64,000 nt of DNA. Source: Paracoccus contaminans. Its GTDB lineage: Bacteria > Pseudomonadota > Alphaproteobacteria > Rhodobacterales > Rhodobacteraceae. Both the position numbers and the translations under genes were made by a program. The stretch spans positions 62,001-126,000 of the forward strand of contig NZ_CP020612.1 in the NCBI RefSeq assembly GCF_002105555.1, written 5' to 3'. The notes beneath the pieces were generated by a model, which saw only the letters and a program-made list of their open reading frames with translations, was not told the origin of the DNA and made no database searches. Positions 10,000-17,885 of the stretch are shown here, piece by piece (position 1 is the first letter of the stretch; each line of letters starts with the position of its first letter).

Positions 10000-10023
10000 C
10001 CGCGCTCACCACCCATAGAGCGC

Positions 10024-10626
<603 letters not shown>

Positions 10627-10716
10627 TGGCGGACGGTGAGGGATTCGAACCCTCGAGACGGTTCCCCGCCTACACACTTTCCAGGCGTGCGCCTTCGACC
10701 ACTCGGCCAACCGTCC
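10627..10716 (-). tRNA. tRNA-Ser (anticodon GGA)
   Basis: This is a 90-nt class II tRNA on the minus strand. The acceptor stem is GGACGGT/ACCGTCC with discriminator G and an encoded CCA. The anticodon loop is CTGGAAA, the variable arm is long, and the T-arm contains GGTTCGAATCC. It reads UCC and UCU. Confidence 0.96.
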
Positions 10717-10726
10717 ATGCCCGCGC

Positions 10727-10755
10727 GGTTTAGCGCGGGGTTGCGCGGCGCGCAA
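10727..10755 (-). promoter_or_regulatory. Putative promoter of tRNA-Ser(GGA)
   Basis: On the minus strand TTGCGC (10755-10750), a 17-bp spacer and TAAACC (10732-10727) end 10 bases before the tRNA 5' end. Confidence 0.45.
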
Positions 10756-10790
10756 GCGGGCAACGCGCGCGGGCGGTCAGGGGCGCCCGG

Positions 10791-11375
10791 TCACAGGCGA
10801 GAGATGCGCGCCTGCAGCTCAGCCAGCTGGCGGCGGATGTCCTCGGCCTCGGCCGAAAGGGGCGCATCGGGCTGCGCCCTGGTGCCCGATGGGGACGGAT
10901 CGCCTGCGCCCAGCGCGGGGCCGGTCCAGCCCGCCATCATCGCGCGCAGGAAAGCCTGCTGCTGGCGCTGCATCTCGGCAAAGCCGGGCATCGAGGCCAT
11001 GGGGTGCTGCAGGGCCGTAAGCTGTTCAAGCATCCTCGACTGGCCATTGCGCAGCATCTCGAAGCTGGCGGCGAGGAACTGCGGCACGACCGATTGCGCC
11101 TGCGCGGTATAGCTGCGCACCAGATCGGTCAGCACCTCCAGCGGCAGGACGTTTTCGCCCCGGCTTTCATGTTCTGCAATGATCTGCAGCAGATATTGCC
11201 GCGTCAGGTCGTCGCCCGAGCGCAGATCGACGATGCGGACCTCGCGCCCCTCGCGGATCATGCGGGCGATCTCGTCCAGCGTGACATAATCACTGGTTTC
11301 GGTGTTGTAGAGCCGCCTGCTCGCATAGCGCTTGATGAGCAGGGGCTCGGTCGGCTTGTCGGTCTGGGAAGGCAT
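10791..11375 (-). CDS. phaR: PHA synthesis repressor PhaR
   Basis: PhaR represses phasin and PHA genes and is released from DNA when it binds nascent polyhydroxyalkanoate. The 194-residue protein has the conserved N-terminal DNA-binding domain, with IKRYASRRLYNTETSDYVTL at about residues 14-33, followed by the accumulation-regulator domain with RSGDDLTRQYLLQIIAEHE. The low-complexity C-terminus is typical. It lies downstream of phaP in the same orientation, with a terminator between, so it probably has its own promoter. A PhaR-like half-site pair at 11394-11401 suggests autoregulation, as described for Paracoccus PhaR. Confidence 0.95.
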   Translation of the reverse strand: MPSQTDKPTEPLLIKRYASRRLYNTETSDYVTLDEIARMIREGREVRIVDLRSGDDLTRQYLLQIIAEHESRGENVLPLEVLTDLVRSYTAQAQSVVPQFLAASFEMLRNGQSRMLEQLTALQHPMASMPGFAEMQRQQQAFLRAMMAGWTGPALGAGDPSPSGTRAQPDAPLSAEAEDIRRQLAELQARISRL

Positions 11376-11393
11376 GGCCCGTCATGTCTGGTG

Positions 11394-11432
11394 CTGCGCA
11401 GTGATGATGGGGAACCAGACCCGCGATTGCAA
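11394..11432 (-). promoter_or_regulatory. Putative phaR promoter with overlapping PhaR-like site
   Basis: On the minus strand TTGCAA (11432-11427), a 17-bp spacer and CATCAT (11409-11404) form a promoter-like pair. CTGCGCAG at 11401-11394 lies at the expected transcription start. It is the PhaR half-site pair without the usual 3-4 base spacer. This suggests autoregulation, at modest certainty. Confidence 0.38.
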
Positions 11433-11433
11433 A

Positions 11434-11466
11434 AGAAAAACGCGCGCCCCAAGGGTGGGACGCGCG
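11434..11466 (-). terminator. Rho-independent terminator of phaP
   Basis: On the minus strand CGCGCGTCCC-ACCCTT-GGGGCGCGCG (10-bp stem, one G:T pair) is followed by TTTTTC. It separates phaP from phaR. Confidence 0.8.
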
Positions 11467-11510
11467 CCTCGGACGATGCCGGCCCTGCCGCGGCGGGCCG
11501 AATGGGCCGG

Positions 11511-11984
11511 TCAGCCCTGCGTCTTGTTGGTCAGGTTGCTGGCGGCGTCCTGAACCTGGCGGGTCGCCTTCTGGACATTGGCCGAGGCGTTTTCGGCCAT
11601 GCGCTGCATGTCGCCCTGAACATCCTTGCCGGCGTTCATCAGCAGGTCGACGGTTTCCATCTGAACCTTCTTGGCGATCTCGGCATAGGCCGACATGTGC
11701 TCGGCGGCCAGCTCGGCGGCAGCCGAGGCGAAATCGGACATCGCCTTGGCATAATCCGCCGGCTGCTCTTTCGAGGTCGCCAGTTCGGCCATGCGGGCGA
11801 TGGTGTCCTTGGCCCATGCGGCCGACACCTCGGTCGAGCGCTCGGCGGCGTGCAGCGCCACGCGGCTCATCCGCTCGCCCAGCTGCGACTGGCTCTTGAA
11901 AGCCTCGGTCAGCGATGAGGTATCCATGGGAAGGTTCTGCATCATGTCCTGGAAGCCCTTGGTAAAGTCGGGAGCCTTGGCCAT
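11511..11984 (-). CDS. phaP: Phasin PhaP
   Basis: Phasins coat the surface of PHA granules and control their number and size. This 157-residue protein matches the phasin family: MAKAPDFTKGFQDMMQNLP at the N-terminus, then long amphipathic helices rich in Ala, Glu, Lys and Met, and no cysteine. Of two adjacent ATG codons I chose the second, 7 bases from GGAG. Its upstream region holds a promoter with two PhaR sites, so it should be strongly induced when PHA is made. A terminator follows the gene. Confidence 0.93.
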   Translation of the reverse strand: MAKAPDFTKGFQDMMQNLPMDTSSLTEAFKSQSQLGERMSRVALHAAERSTEVSAAWAKDTIARMAELATSKEQPADYAKAMSDFASAAAELAAEHMSAYAEIAKKVQMETVDLLMNAGKDVQGDMQRMAENASANVQKATRQVQDAASNLTNKTQG

Positions 11985-12024
11985 CATCTCTCTCCATCAA
12001 TGGCGGGTCGGTCGGGGTAGTAAC

Positions 12025-12053
12025 CCTCTAGATGCTGCGGTGCAGCATTTCAA
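12025..12053 (-). promoter_or_regulatory. phaP promoter
   Basis: On the minus strand TTGAAA (12053-12048) and TAGAGG (12030-12025) are separated by exactly 17 bp. The spacer is almost entirely the PhaR operator, so bound repressor would exclude RNA polymerase. Confidence 0.65.
12032..12048. promoter_or_regulatory. PhaR operator O1 (in the phaP promoter spacer)
   Basis: ATGCTGCGGTGCAGCAT contains CTGC-N3-GCAG, the TGC-rich motif reported for Paracoccus denitrificans PhaR. It lies between the -35 and -10 elements. Confidence 0.75.
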
Positions 12054-12061
12054 GACATTTA

Positions 12062-12076
12062 TGCTGCACCGCAGCG
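12062..12076. promoter_or_regulatory. PhaR operator O2 (upstream of -35)
   Basis: TGCTGCACCGCAGCG contains CTGC-ACC-GCAG. Its centre is 29 bp from that of O1, close to three helical turns, so both sites lie on nearly the same DNA face. Confidence 0.7.
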
Positions 12077-12107
12077 ATGCGGCGCAGCCTCCCTGCGGCT
12101 GGCGTCA

Positions 12108-14801
12108 TCATGCCTTTTCCAGCACATAGCGGCCCGGTGCGGGATAAAGGCCATCATGGGGCGCACGGGCGGGGATCATCTCGCCCGACCGCTCGGCCAG
12201 CCACGCGCCCCACAATGTCCACCAGCTGCCCGGCCGGAACTCTGCCGCCGCGCGCCAGGCCTCGGCCCCGCCCCCAAAGCCTGCATCCGAGATGTAATGC
12301 CCATACTTGACCCTGCCGGGCGGGTTGATGATGCCGGCGACATGGCCCGATTCGGACAGGATGAAGGTCTTGTCCGGCGATCCCATCTGCGCCACCCCGG
12401 CCCAGCTGTGCAGCCAGGGCGCGATGTGGTCGTTCTCGCAGGCCACGGCGCACAGGGGCAATGTCACCTCGGACAGATGAACGCGGCGGCCCAGGATCTC
12501 GAAGCCGTCGGCCGCCAAGGCGTTGCGCTGGCACAGATCACGCAGATACTGCGTCACCATACGCCCCGGCAGGTTGGTGCCGTCCCCGTTCCAGTAGAGC
12601 AGATCGAAGGCCGGCGGCGTCTCGCCCATCATGTAGCTGCGGATCGCTGGTCCCCAGACAAGATCATTGGCCCGAAGAAAGCTGAAGGTCCGCTGCATCA
12701 GCTGAGACGACAGATAGCCGGTGCGGGAAACCTCGTCCTCGATCCCGCCGACGAAATCGTCCTGCAGGAAGGTCGTGAACTCTCCCTGATCGGAAAAATC
12801 GGTCAGGGTCGTCAGGAAGGTCGCCGAGCGGACGCGCGTATCCCCCTGCTGGTGCATCAGGGCGAGCGTCGCCGACAGCGTGGTGCCTGCGATGCAATAG
12901 CCGACGGCGTTAAGCTGCGGCTCGCCCGTCAGGTCCAGCACCTTGCCGATCACGTCCAGATAGGCGGCGACATAATCATCCATGGACAGGCCGGCATCCT
13001 CGGCGCGCGGGTTCTTCCATGAAACGACGAACAGCGTATAGCCCTGATCGACGATCCACCGCAGCAGGCTGTTCTGCGGCCTCAGATCCATGATGTAGTA
13101 TTTGTTGATCCAGGGCGGGAACACGACGACAGGCGTGCGGTGAACCTGATCGGTCGCGGGGGCAAACTGGATCAGCTCGAACAGGTCGGTGCGATGGACG
13201 ACCTCGCCGGGCGTCGCGCCGATATTCTCGCCGACCTGGAAGGCGTCGGGATCGGCCAGCGAGACGACCAGATCGCCCCCGCCCCGCTCGATGTCGCGCA
13301 CGAGGTTTTCAAGGCCCCTGACGAGGCTCTCGCCTTCTGTCTCGATCGCGCGCTGCAGCGCGTCGGGATTGGTGGCCAGAAAGTTCGTCGGGGCCAGCAT
13401 GTCGATCATCTGCCGCGTGAACCATTCCACCCGCCGCCGCTCGGCATCATTCTCGATCGACAGGTCTGCCGCCGCCTGGCGAAGGGCGTCGGCATTGATC
13501 TGATACTGGTTGCGCACGAAGCTGTAGAACGGGTTCGTCTGCCACAAGGGGTTCTTGAAGCGGCGATCCTCGGCTGCCTCGGTGCGGGGGGCGGACAGGT
13601 TGCGCGCGAACGCCTCCTGCGCGACGGCGACATGGCGAAGGGTCTGCCCCCAGAAGCGCACCTGCTGCTCGATGATGCGCGCGGGCTGCTGGGCGGCCAG
13701 CCTGAACCAGGCCCCCGCGACCGAGCCATAGAAGGCCGGGCCAGGCCCTTCGATGGCGGGGGTGTGCATCGGGCGCGCGGCAAGGGCCGCCAGCAGGCGC
13801 TGGCCCAGCGTCTCGATCCGCTCGATGTTCTCGGCCAGCCGCGCGGGCAGGTCGGGCACGGTCAGCGGGTTGGCCCGGCTCTCGCCATCCGTGTCCTTCA
13901 CGGCGGCCGCGGCGGCGCCCCCTGCCCCGCTTTCCGGCCCGCCCGCAGCCACGCTGTCCGCTCCATTGGCCGGCCCCGAGGCCGAAGCGGCCTCACCCGC
14001 CGGATCGGCCGACGTCAGCGCGGCGGGGGCCGCGCTGTCATCTGCGCCGCTGGGCGCGGCATTGCCCTGCGCGATCACCCGATCGGCTTCGTCATCGGCA
14101 GCGGTCCCGGTGGGGGACAGGGGCATCGCGGGCTCAGACGCCGCGCTGCCCACCAGCCGGTTCTCAGCCGCGCCCCCATCGGGCGCCTCCCCCTCGGGCG
14201 AGCCGGCAGGCGGGGGCATGACCGGGGCGGATGCCGCGGCAATCGGCTCATCTGTCCGCTCCGCGGCGGAGGGCGCCGCAGGAAGCTGCGCGCCCTGCGG
14301 GTCTGACGCCGCGTCAGCCTGCGCGGTGCCTGCGTCCGGGGCAGGCGCCGGGGGCGCCGGCGCATCTGCCGCAGGCGCCACCGCGTCGGGTTCTGCCGCC
14401 GAAGGAAGCGGGGCCGCCGCAGGCAGCTTGCCCGGCGCGTCACCGCCAGCCGGGGCAGCCACCAGATCGGCGGCCATGTCCGCGGTGACAAGGGCCGCGG
14501 CCGTTTCGGCAGGAACGGCTTCCAGCGCCGCCGCAAAGTCCTCGGGCGAGGCCGCGCCCTGCGGGGCATCGCCGGCAGGGCCGGTATCGCCAAAGCCCGC
14601 CTCGGGGATGCGGGGGGCGGTGCCCTGGCCGGCCTCGGCGCCGCCGTCTGCGGAAGGGCCGGGCGCGGCGCCTGCGGCAAGGGGGGCGGCGCCATCTTGG
14701 GGCAGGCCATCCATGTTCATGGCGATGTCCCTTGCCGCATCCGGCTGGGCCGGGTCGATCCCGCCTGCGGCCGGGTTCTTCTTGTCACGCTTCCTTGCCA
14801 T
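12108..14801 (-). CDS. phaC: Class I PHA synthase with long N-terminal extension
   Basis: PhaC polymerises (R)-3-hydroxyacyl-CoA into polyhydroxyalkanoate on granules. The catalytic nucleophile is Cys636 in the lipase-like box GYCIAGT; the Asp lies in ENDHIAPW and the His in SESGHVAGI. The conserved part starts near residue 309 and has the usual length of about 590 residues. Residues 1-308 are an Ala/Pro/Gly/Asp/Glu-rich, apparently disordered extension with a basic start (MARKRDKKNP). The start is supported by AGGGAGGA 9 bases upstream of the ATG. No Met occurs in the last part of the extension before the conserved domain. The gene is divergent from phaZ and upstream of phaP. Confidence 0.95.
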   Translation of the reverse strand: MARKRDKKNPAAGGIDPAQPDAARDIAMNMDGLPQDGAAPLAAGAAPGPSADGGAEAGQGTAPRIPEAGFGDTGPAGDAPQGAASPEDFAAALEAVPAETAAALVTADMAADLVAAPAGGDAPGKLPAAAPLPSAAEPDAVAPAADAPAPPAPAPDAGTAQADAASDPQGAQLPAAPSAAERTDEPIAAASAPVMPPPAGSPEGEAPDGGAAENRLVGSAASEPAMPLSPTGTAADDEADRVIAQGNAAPSGADDSAAPAALTSADPAGEAASASGPANGADSVAAGGPESGAGGAAAAAVKDTDGESRANPLTVPDLPARLAENIERIETLGQRLLAALAARPMHTPAIEGPGPAFYGSVAGAWFRLAAQQPARIIEQQVRFWGQTLRHVAVAQEAFARNLSAPRTEAAEDRRFKNPLWQTNPFYSFVRNQYQINADALRQAAADLSIENDAERRRVEWFTRQMIDMLAPTNFLATNPDALQRAIETEGESLVRGLENLVRDIERGGGDLVVSLADPDAFQVGENIGATPGEVVHRTDLFELIQFAPATDQVHRTPVVVFPPWINKYYIMDLRPQNSLLRWIVDQGYTLFVVSWKNPRAEDAGLSMDDYVAAYLDVIGKVLDLTGEPQLNAVGYCIAGTTLSATLALMHQQGDTRVRSATFLTTLTDFSDQGEFTTFLQDDFVGGIEDEVSRTGYLSSQLMQRTFSFLRANDLVWGPAIRSYMMGETPPAFDLLYWNGDGTNLPGRMVTQYLRDLCQRNALAADGFEILGRRVHLSEVTLPLCAVACENDHIAPWLHSWAGVAQMGSPDKTFILSESGHVAGIINPPGRVKYGHYISDAGFGGGAEAWRAAAEFRPGSWWTLWGAWLAERSGEMIPARAPHDGLYPAPGRYVLEKA

Positions 14802-14810
14802 GGCACCAGC

Positions 14811-14818
14811 TCCTCCCT
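14811..14818 (-). promoter_or_regulatory. Ribosome binding site deciding the long phaC start
   Basis: AGGGAGGA on the minus strand lies 9 bases before the ATG at 14801. It supports translation of the full N-terminal extension. Confidence 0.6.
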
Positions 14819-14837
14819 ACCGTGCTTCAATTAGACT

Positions 14838-14860
14838 CGGTTCACGAAATTCGTAAACCG
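14838..14860. promoter_or_regulatory. Palindromic operator candidate between phaC and phaZ
   Basis: This is a 23-bp near-perfect inverted repeat with arms CGGTTCACGAA and TTCGTAAACCG around a central A. One pair per half is mismatched. It occupies the middle of the 99-bp divergent region and differs from the TGC-type PhaR motif. The binding regulator is unknown. Confidence 0.5.
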
Positions 14861-14900
14861 GACTTTGCGCCTCAAGCGGCATTTACGAAGGATCGCACCG

Positions 14901-16316
14901 ATGACCTACAAGGGATACCGGGGGATTGTGTCCTACGACGCGATGGAAACCCTGAGGAACACCAACGAATGGATGGGCGCATCGGCACGCGCCATCGCCT
15001 CCTATCCCATCTTCGCCCTGATGCCGACGCCGCTGTTCAAGATGCTCTCGGCCTGGGGGCGCGTCACCGAACGCAGCTTTGCCCGCATGGTCATCAAGCC
15101 CGATTGGGAAATCCCCCCCATCGCCGGGAAAGAGGGGCAGGACCATATCGTCTATGTCGAGCCGGAACTGGAACGTCCCTTCGGCAATCTCGTGCGTTTC
15201 CGCGTGGCCCGGCGCGATCCGATGGAACGCCGGGTGCTGCTGGTGGCGCCCATGTCGGGCCATTATGCGACACTGCTGCGTTCCACCGTGACCTCGCTGC
15301 TGCCCGATTGCGATGTTTGGGTGACCGATTGGACCAATGCCCGCGATATCCCGGTCAGCGCGGGCAAGTTCGACATAGAGGACTATACCCGCTATCTGGT
15401 CGATTTCATGACACATCTGGGGCCGGACCTGCATATCGTCGCGGTCTGCCAGCCCGCCCCGCTGGCCCTGGCTGCAACCGCGCTGCTGGCCGAGGAAAAC
15501 CCCGCCGCCCAGCCGCGCACGCTGACGCTGATCGGCGGCCCGATCGATCCGGACGCCGCCGCCACCGAGGTCACCGATTTCGGCAACCGCGTCACGATGG
15601 GAGAGCTGGAGCAGTTCGTCATCCAGCAGGTCGGCTTCAAATACAAGGGCGCGGGCCGGATGGTTTATCCGGGATTGGCCCAGCTGGCATCGTTCATCGC
15701 GATGAATGCCGATACCCACCGACAGGCCTTCATGGACAAGATCTTCGCCGAGGCGTCCGGACAGGGCACCGAGGGCGACCGCCACAACAAATTCTATGAC
15801 GAATATCTTGCCGTCATGGACATGACCGCCGAATTCTACCTTTCCACCGTCGATCGCATCTTCAAAAAGCTCGAGATCGCGCAGAATCGTTTCAGCGTGG
15901 GCGGCAAACCCGTGGATATCGGCCGAATCACCAATGTGGCCGTGATGACGGTCGAGGGCGCGAATGACGATATCTCCGCCCCCGGCCAATGCGTCGCGGC
16001 GCTGGATCTGTGTACGGGGCTGCCGGATCAGAAAAAGGCACAGCATCTGGAGCCGGGGGCCGGACATTACGGGATCTTTGCCGGCAAGAGCTGGCGGTTG
16101 AATATCCGGCCGCTGGTGCTTGATTTCATTGACGAACATTCCCGCGACCCCGCCCGGGCCCAACGCAAGCGCCGCCGAGCCGACAAGGCCCGCAACGATA
16201 CAGGCGGCGCGCCCCCCGCTGCGCTGTCCAAGGCAGACGGGGTCGCGGATCAGCCTGACGCCGACAGGGCGGCCGCATCGCCAGAGCCGTCCGGCAATGC
16301 CAGCATGCCCGTCTGA
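14901..16316 (+). CDS. phaZ: Intracellular PHB depolymerase PhaZ
   Basis: PhaZ degrades stored polyhydroxybutyrate inside the cell. The 471-residue protein matches the intracellular depolymerase family. The nucleophile is probably Cys183 in VAVCQPAPLAL, and the conserved blocks SGHYATLLRSTVTSLLPDCD and VTDWTNARDIP are present. I chose ATG 14901 (MTYKGYRG) because AAGGAT lies just upstream; the in-frame codons before it are unlikely to be used. Residues 415-471 form a tail with a basic cluster (RKRRRADKAR) followed by Ala/Pro/Asp-rich sequence. The gene diverges from phaC across a palindromic operator candidate. Confidence 0.94.
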   Translation: MTYKGYRGIVSYDAMETLRNTNEWMGASARAIASYPIFALMPTPLFKMLSAWGRVTERSFARMVIKPDWEIPPIAGKEGQDHIVYVEPELERPFGNLVRFRVARRDPMERRVLLVAPMSGHYATLLRSTVTSLLPDCDVWVTDWTNARDIPVSAGKFDIEDYTRYLVDFMTHLGPDLHIVAVCQPAPLALAATALLAEENPAAQPRTLTLIGGPIDPDAAATEVTDFGNRVTMGELEQFVIQQVGFKYKGAGRMVYPGLAQLASFIAMNADTHRQAFMDKIFAEASGQGTEGDRHNKFYDEYLAVMDMTAEFYLSTVDRIFKKLEIAQNRFSVGGKPVDIGRITNVAVMTVEGANDDISAPGQCVAALDLCTGLPDQKKAQHLEPGAGHYGIFAGKSWRLNIRPLVLDFIDEHSRDPARAQRKRRRADKARNDTGGAPPAALSKADGVADQPDADRAAASPEPSGNASMPV

Positions 16317-16387
16317 GCGCCCGCCGCGGGGAAGGAGCCCCGCGGCGCCTTTGCGGTTGACCGCTGCAAACAGGACAGGGGTGCCCC

Positions 16388-16861
16388 ATGAGCGAGCGCG
16401 ATACATTCTGGAAACGGTTTGAGGATGTGAGGGCCGGGATGCTGGGCTGCGCGCCAGAATGGCGGCTGGTGCCCATGTCGCATTACGCCGACCCCGAGGA
16501 AGGCGCCCTGTGGTTCATCACGGCGGCAGGCACCGATCTGGCCGAAAGCGTCGCGGCCGGCCCGCAAAAGGCTGTCCATGCCGTCAGCAGCCAGGGCGGC
16601 AAGCTGTATGCCCGGATCGAGGGACGGCTTTCCTTGTCCGACGACCGGGAAAAGCTGGACGAGATATGGAATGCCGTCGCCTCGAGCTGGTTCGAGGAAG
16701 GCAAGCGCGATGATGATGTGCGGCTGCTCAGGCTGTCGCTTGATCTTGCCGAGGTGTGGACGACTGATGGCGCGCTTTCCTTCCTCTACGAGATCGCCAA
16801 GTCCAAGGTGACGGGCGCCAAGCCCGACATGGGCGATCATTTCACCGTCGATTTCACCTGA
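16388..16861 (+). CDS. Pyridoxamine 5'-phosphate oxidase-family (general stress protein 26-like) protein
   Basis: This 157-residue protein belongs to the flavin-reductase-like split-barrel group related to general stress protein 26. It probably binds FMN or another flavin. Visible family features are GALWFITAAGTDLAESV, then ARIEGRLSLSDDREKLDEIW and the WTTDGALSFLYEIAKSKVTG end. It has no signal peptide and no transmembrane segment, so it is cytoplasmic. It is a single gene 71 bases after phaZ, with no evident functional link. The substrate is unknown. Confidence 0.85.
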   Translation: MSERDTFWKRFEDVRAGMLGCAPEWRLVPMSHYADPEEGALWFITAAGTDLAESVAAGPQKAVHAVSSQGGKLYARIEGRLSLSDDREKLDEIWNAVASSWFEEGKRDDDVRLLRLSLDLAEVWTTDGALSFLYEIAKSKVTGAKPDMGDHFTVDFT

Positions 16862-16957
16862 CGGCGCCGATGGCGGCGGCGCGCGGCCAATGCCGTGCCC
16901 GCCGGTCTGCCGGCCAGGTGCCGGCCCTAAAGGCGCAGCAGACAGACCAGACCAGGC

Positions 16958-16983
16958 AGGATGTCAGCGAATGCTGACATCCT
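16958..16983 (-). terminator. Perfect hairpin overlapping the hydrolase stop codon
   Basis: An 11-bp perfect inverted repeat (AGGATGTCAGC / GCTGACATCCT, loop ATTC on the minus strand) includes the last codons and TGA of the minus-strand hydrolase. There is no T-tract, so it may be a 3'-end stabiliser rather than a classical terminator. Confidence 0.5.
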
Positions 16984-17707
16984 CGATGGCGGCCCGGATC
17001 ATCTGCAGATGTTCAGGTTGCGAAAACCGGTGGTCAGCATCCTCCACGATCGTCAGTTCGATGTCCGGCCCCTCGGCATGATCGCGCAGGGCTGTCGCCT
17101 CGGATGGCGGCACCTCTTGGTCGGCCTTGCCCTGCAGCATCCGCACCGGCATCGTCAGCAGCAGCGGCGCATCAAAAATCCGGTTGTCCTCCCCCTGCTC
17201 GAACAGCCGGTGCGAAAAGACGTAATCCTCGCCATAGGCGCTCGGCCGGGTGATCCGCCCCTGCTCGGCCAGGGCGGCGCGCTCTTCCTCGCCCATTTCC
17301 TGCTGCATGCGCCGGGTGAAATCGGGCGCCGCGGCGATGGTCACCAGCCCGGCCCAGCGGCGCGGATCTTCGCGCGCCAGCAGCAGGGCCAGCCAGCCGC
17401 CCAGTGACGATCCGACCAGAACCTGCGGCCCTAGCGCCTGGGCGTCGATGATCTCGCGGGCATCGTCCAGCCAGTCGGTGATCCCGAAATCCTCGACGGC
17501 GCCATCGCTTTCGCCGTGACCGGCCAGGTCAAAGCGCAGCATCCCCCTGCCCGTCTCGCGGCACCATTCCTCCAGATCAAGCGCCTTGGTCCCGTTCCGG
17601 TCCGACCGGAATCCGTGGATGAACACGACGCCCGGCAGCGCGCCGCCCCCGTCCAGCCTGTCAAAGGCAAGCCGCCGCCCGCCGCGTGTCTGGAAATGCC
17701 CGCTCAT
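16964..17707 (-). CDS. Alpha/beta hydrolase
   Basis: This 247-residue alpha/beta hydrolase carries the oxyanion-region sequence [14 protein letters not shown], the nucleophile elbow GSSLGGW (Ser near residue 99) and a late [12 protein letters not shown] supplying the catalytic His. ATG 17707 ([10 protein letters not shown]) was chosen because AAAGGA lies about 9 bases upstream; the longer in-frame extension reads into the intergenic repeat. It is probably a cytoplasmic esterase or thioesterase-like enzyme of unknown substrate. It is divergent from thrS. Confidence 0.87.
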   Translation of the reverse strand: MSGHFQTRGGRRLAFDRLDGGGALPGVVFIHGFRSDRNGTKALDLEEWCRETGRGMLRFDLAGHGESDGAVEDFGITDWLDDAREIIDAQALGPQVLVGSSLGGWLALLLAREDPRRWAGLVTIAAAPDFTRRMQQEMGEEERAALAEQGRITRPSAYGEDYVFSHRLFEQGEDNRIFDAPLLLTMPVRMLQGKADQEVPPSEATALRDHAEGPDIELTIVEDADHRFSQPEHLQMIRAAIEDVSIR

Positions 17708-17724
17708 GATCCGCGTCCTTTCGG

Positions 17725-17776
17725 TTTCTTCTGCACGGAAATATCCCACGGGGGTCCGGGGGCGTGAAGCCCCCGG
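17725..17776 (-). repeat. Dispersed extragenic element, copy B
   Basis: The plus strand has TTTCTTCTGCAC at 17725-17736, identical to copy A, then GGAAATATCCC and a perfect 8-bp hairpin CCGGGGGC-GTGAA-GCCCCCGG (17756-17776). On the minus strand it lies immediately upstream of the hydrolase ribosome binding site. Confidence 0.5.
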
Positions 17777-17885
17777 CTGCAACAGCGGCGCCTTGGCATT
17801 GACAGCGCCCGCCTTGCGCGCCACAGCACCCGCCACAACCCGCAGCCGGGCGTTCCGTGGGCGCCGAACCGACGAGGAGCCGCAG

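Larger units (their letters stand above)
9670..10023. other. Gene-free interval before tRNA-Ser(CGA)
   Basis: I see no convincing protein gene here. It holds the ribosome binding site and leader of the NUDIX gene on the minus strand and a candidate tRNA promoter at 9971-9999 on the plus strand. Confidence 0.4.

Noticed and set aside
17586..17885. In-frame extension upstream of thrS
   Set aside because: It reads through the extragenic repeat and the antisense hydrolase start. The family start [12 protein letters not shown] at 17886 fits.
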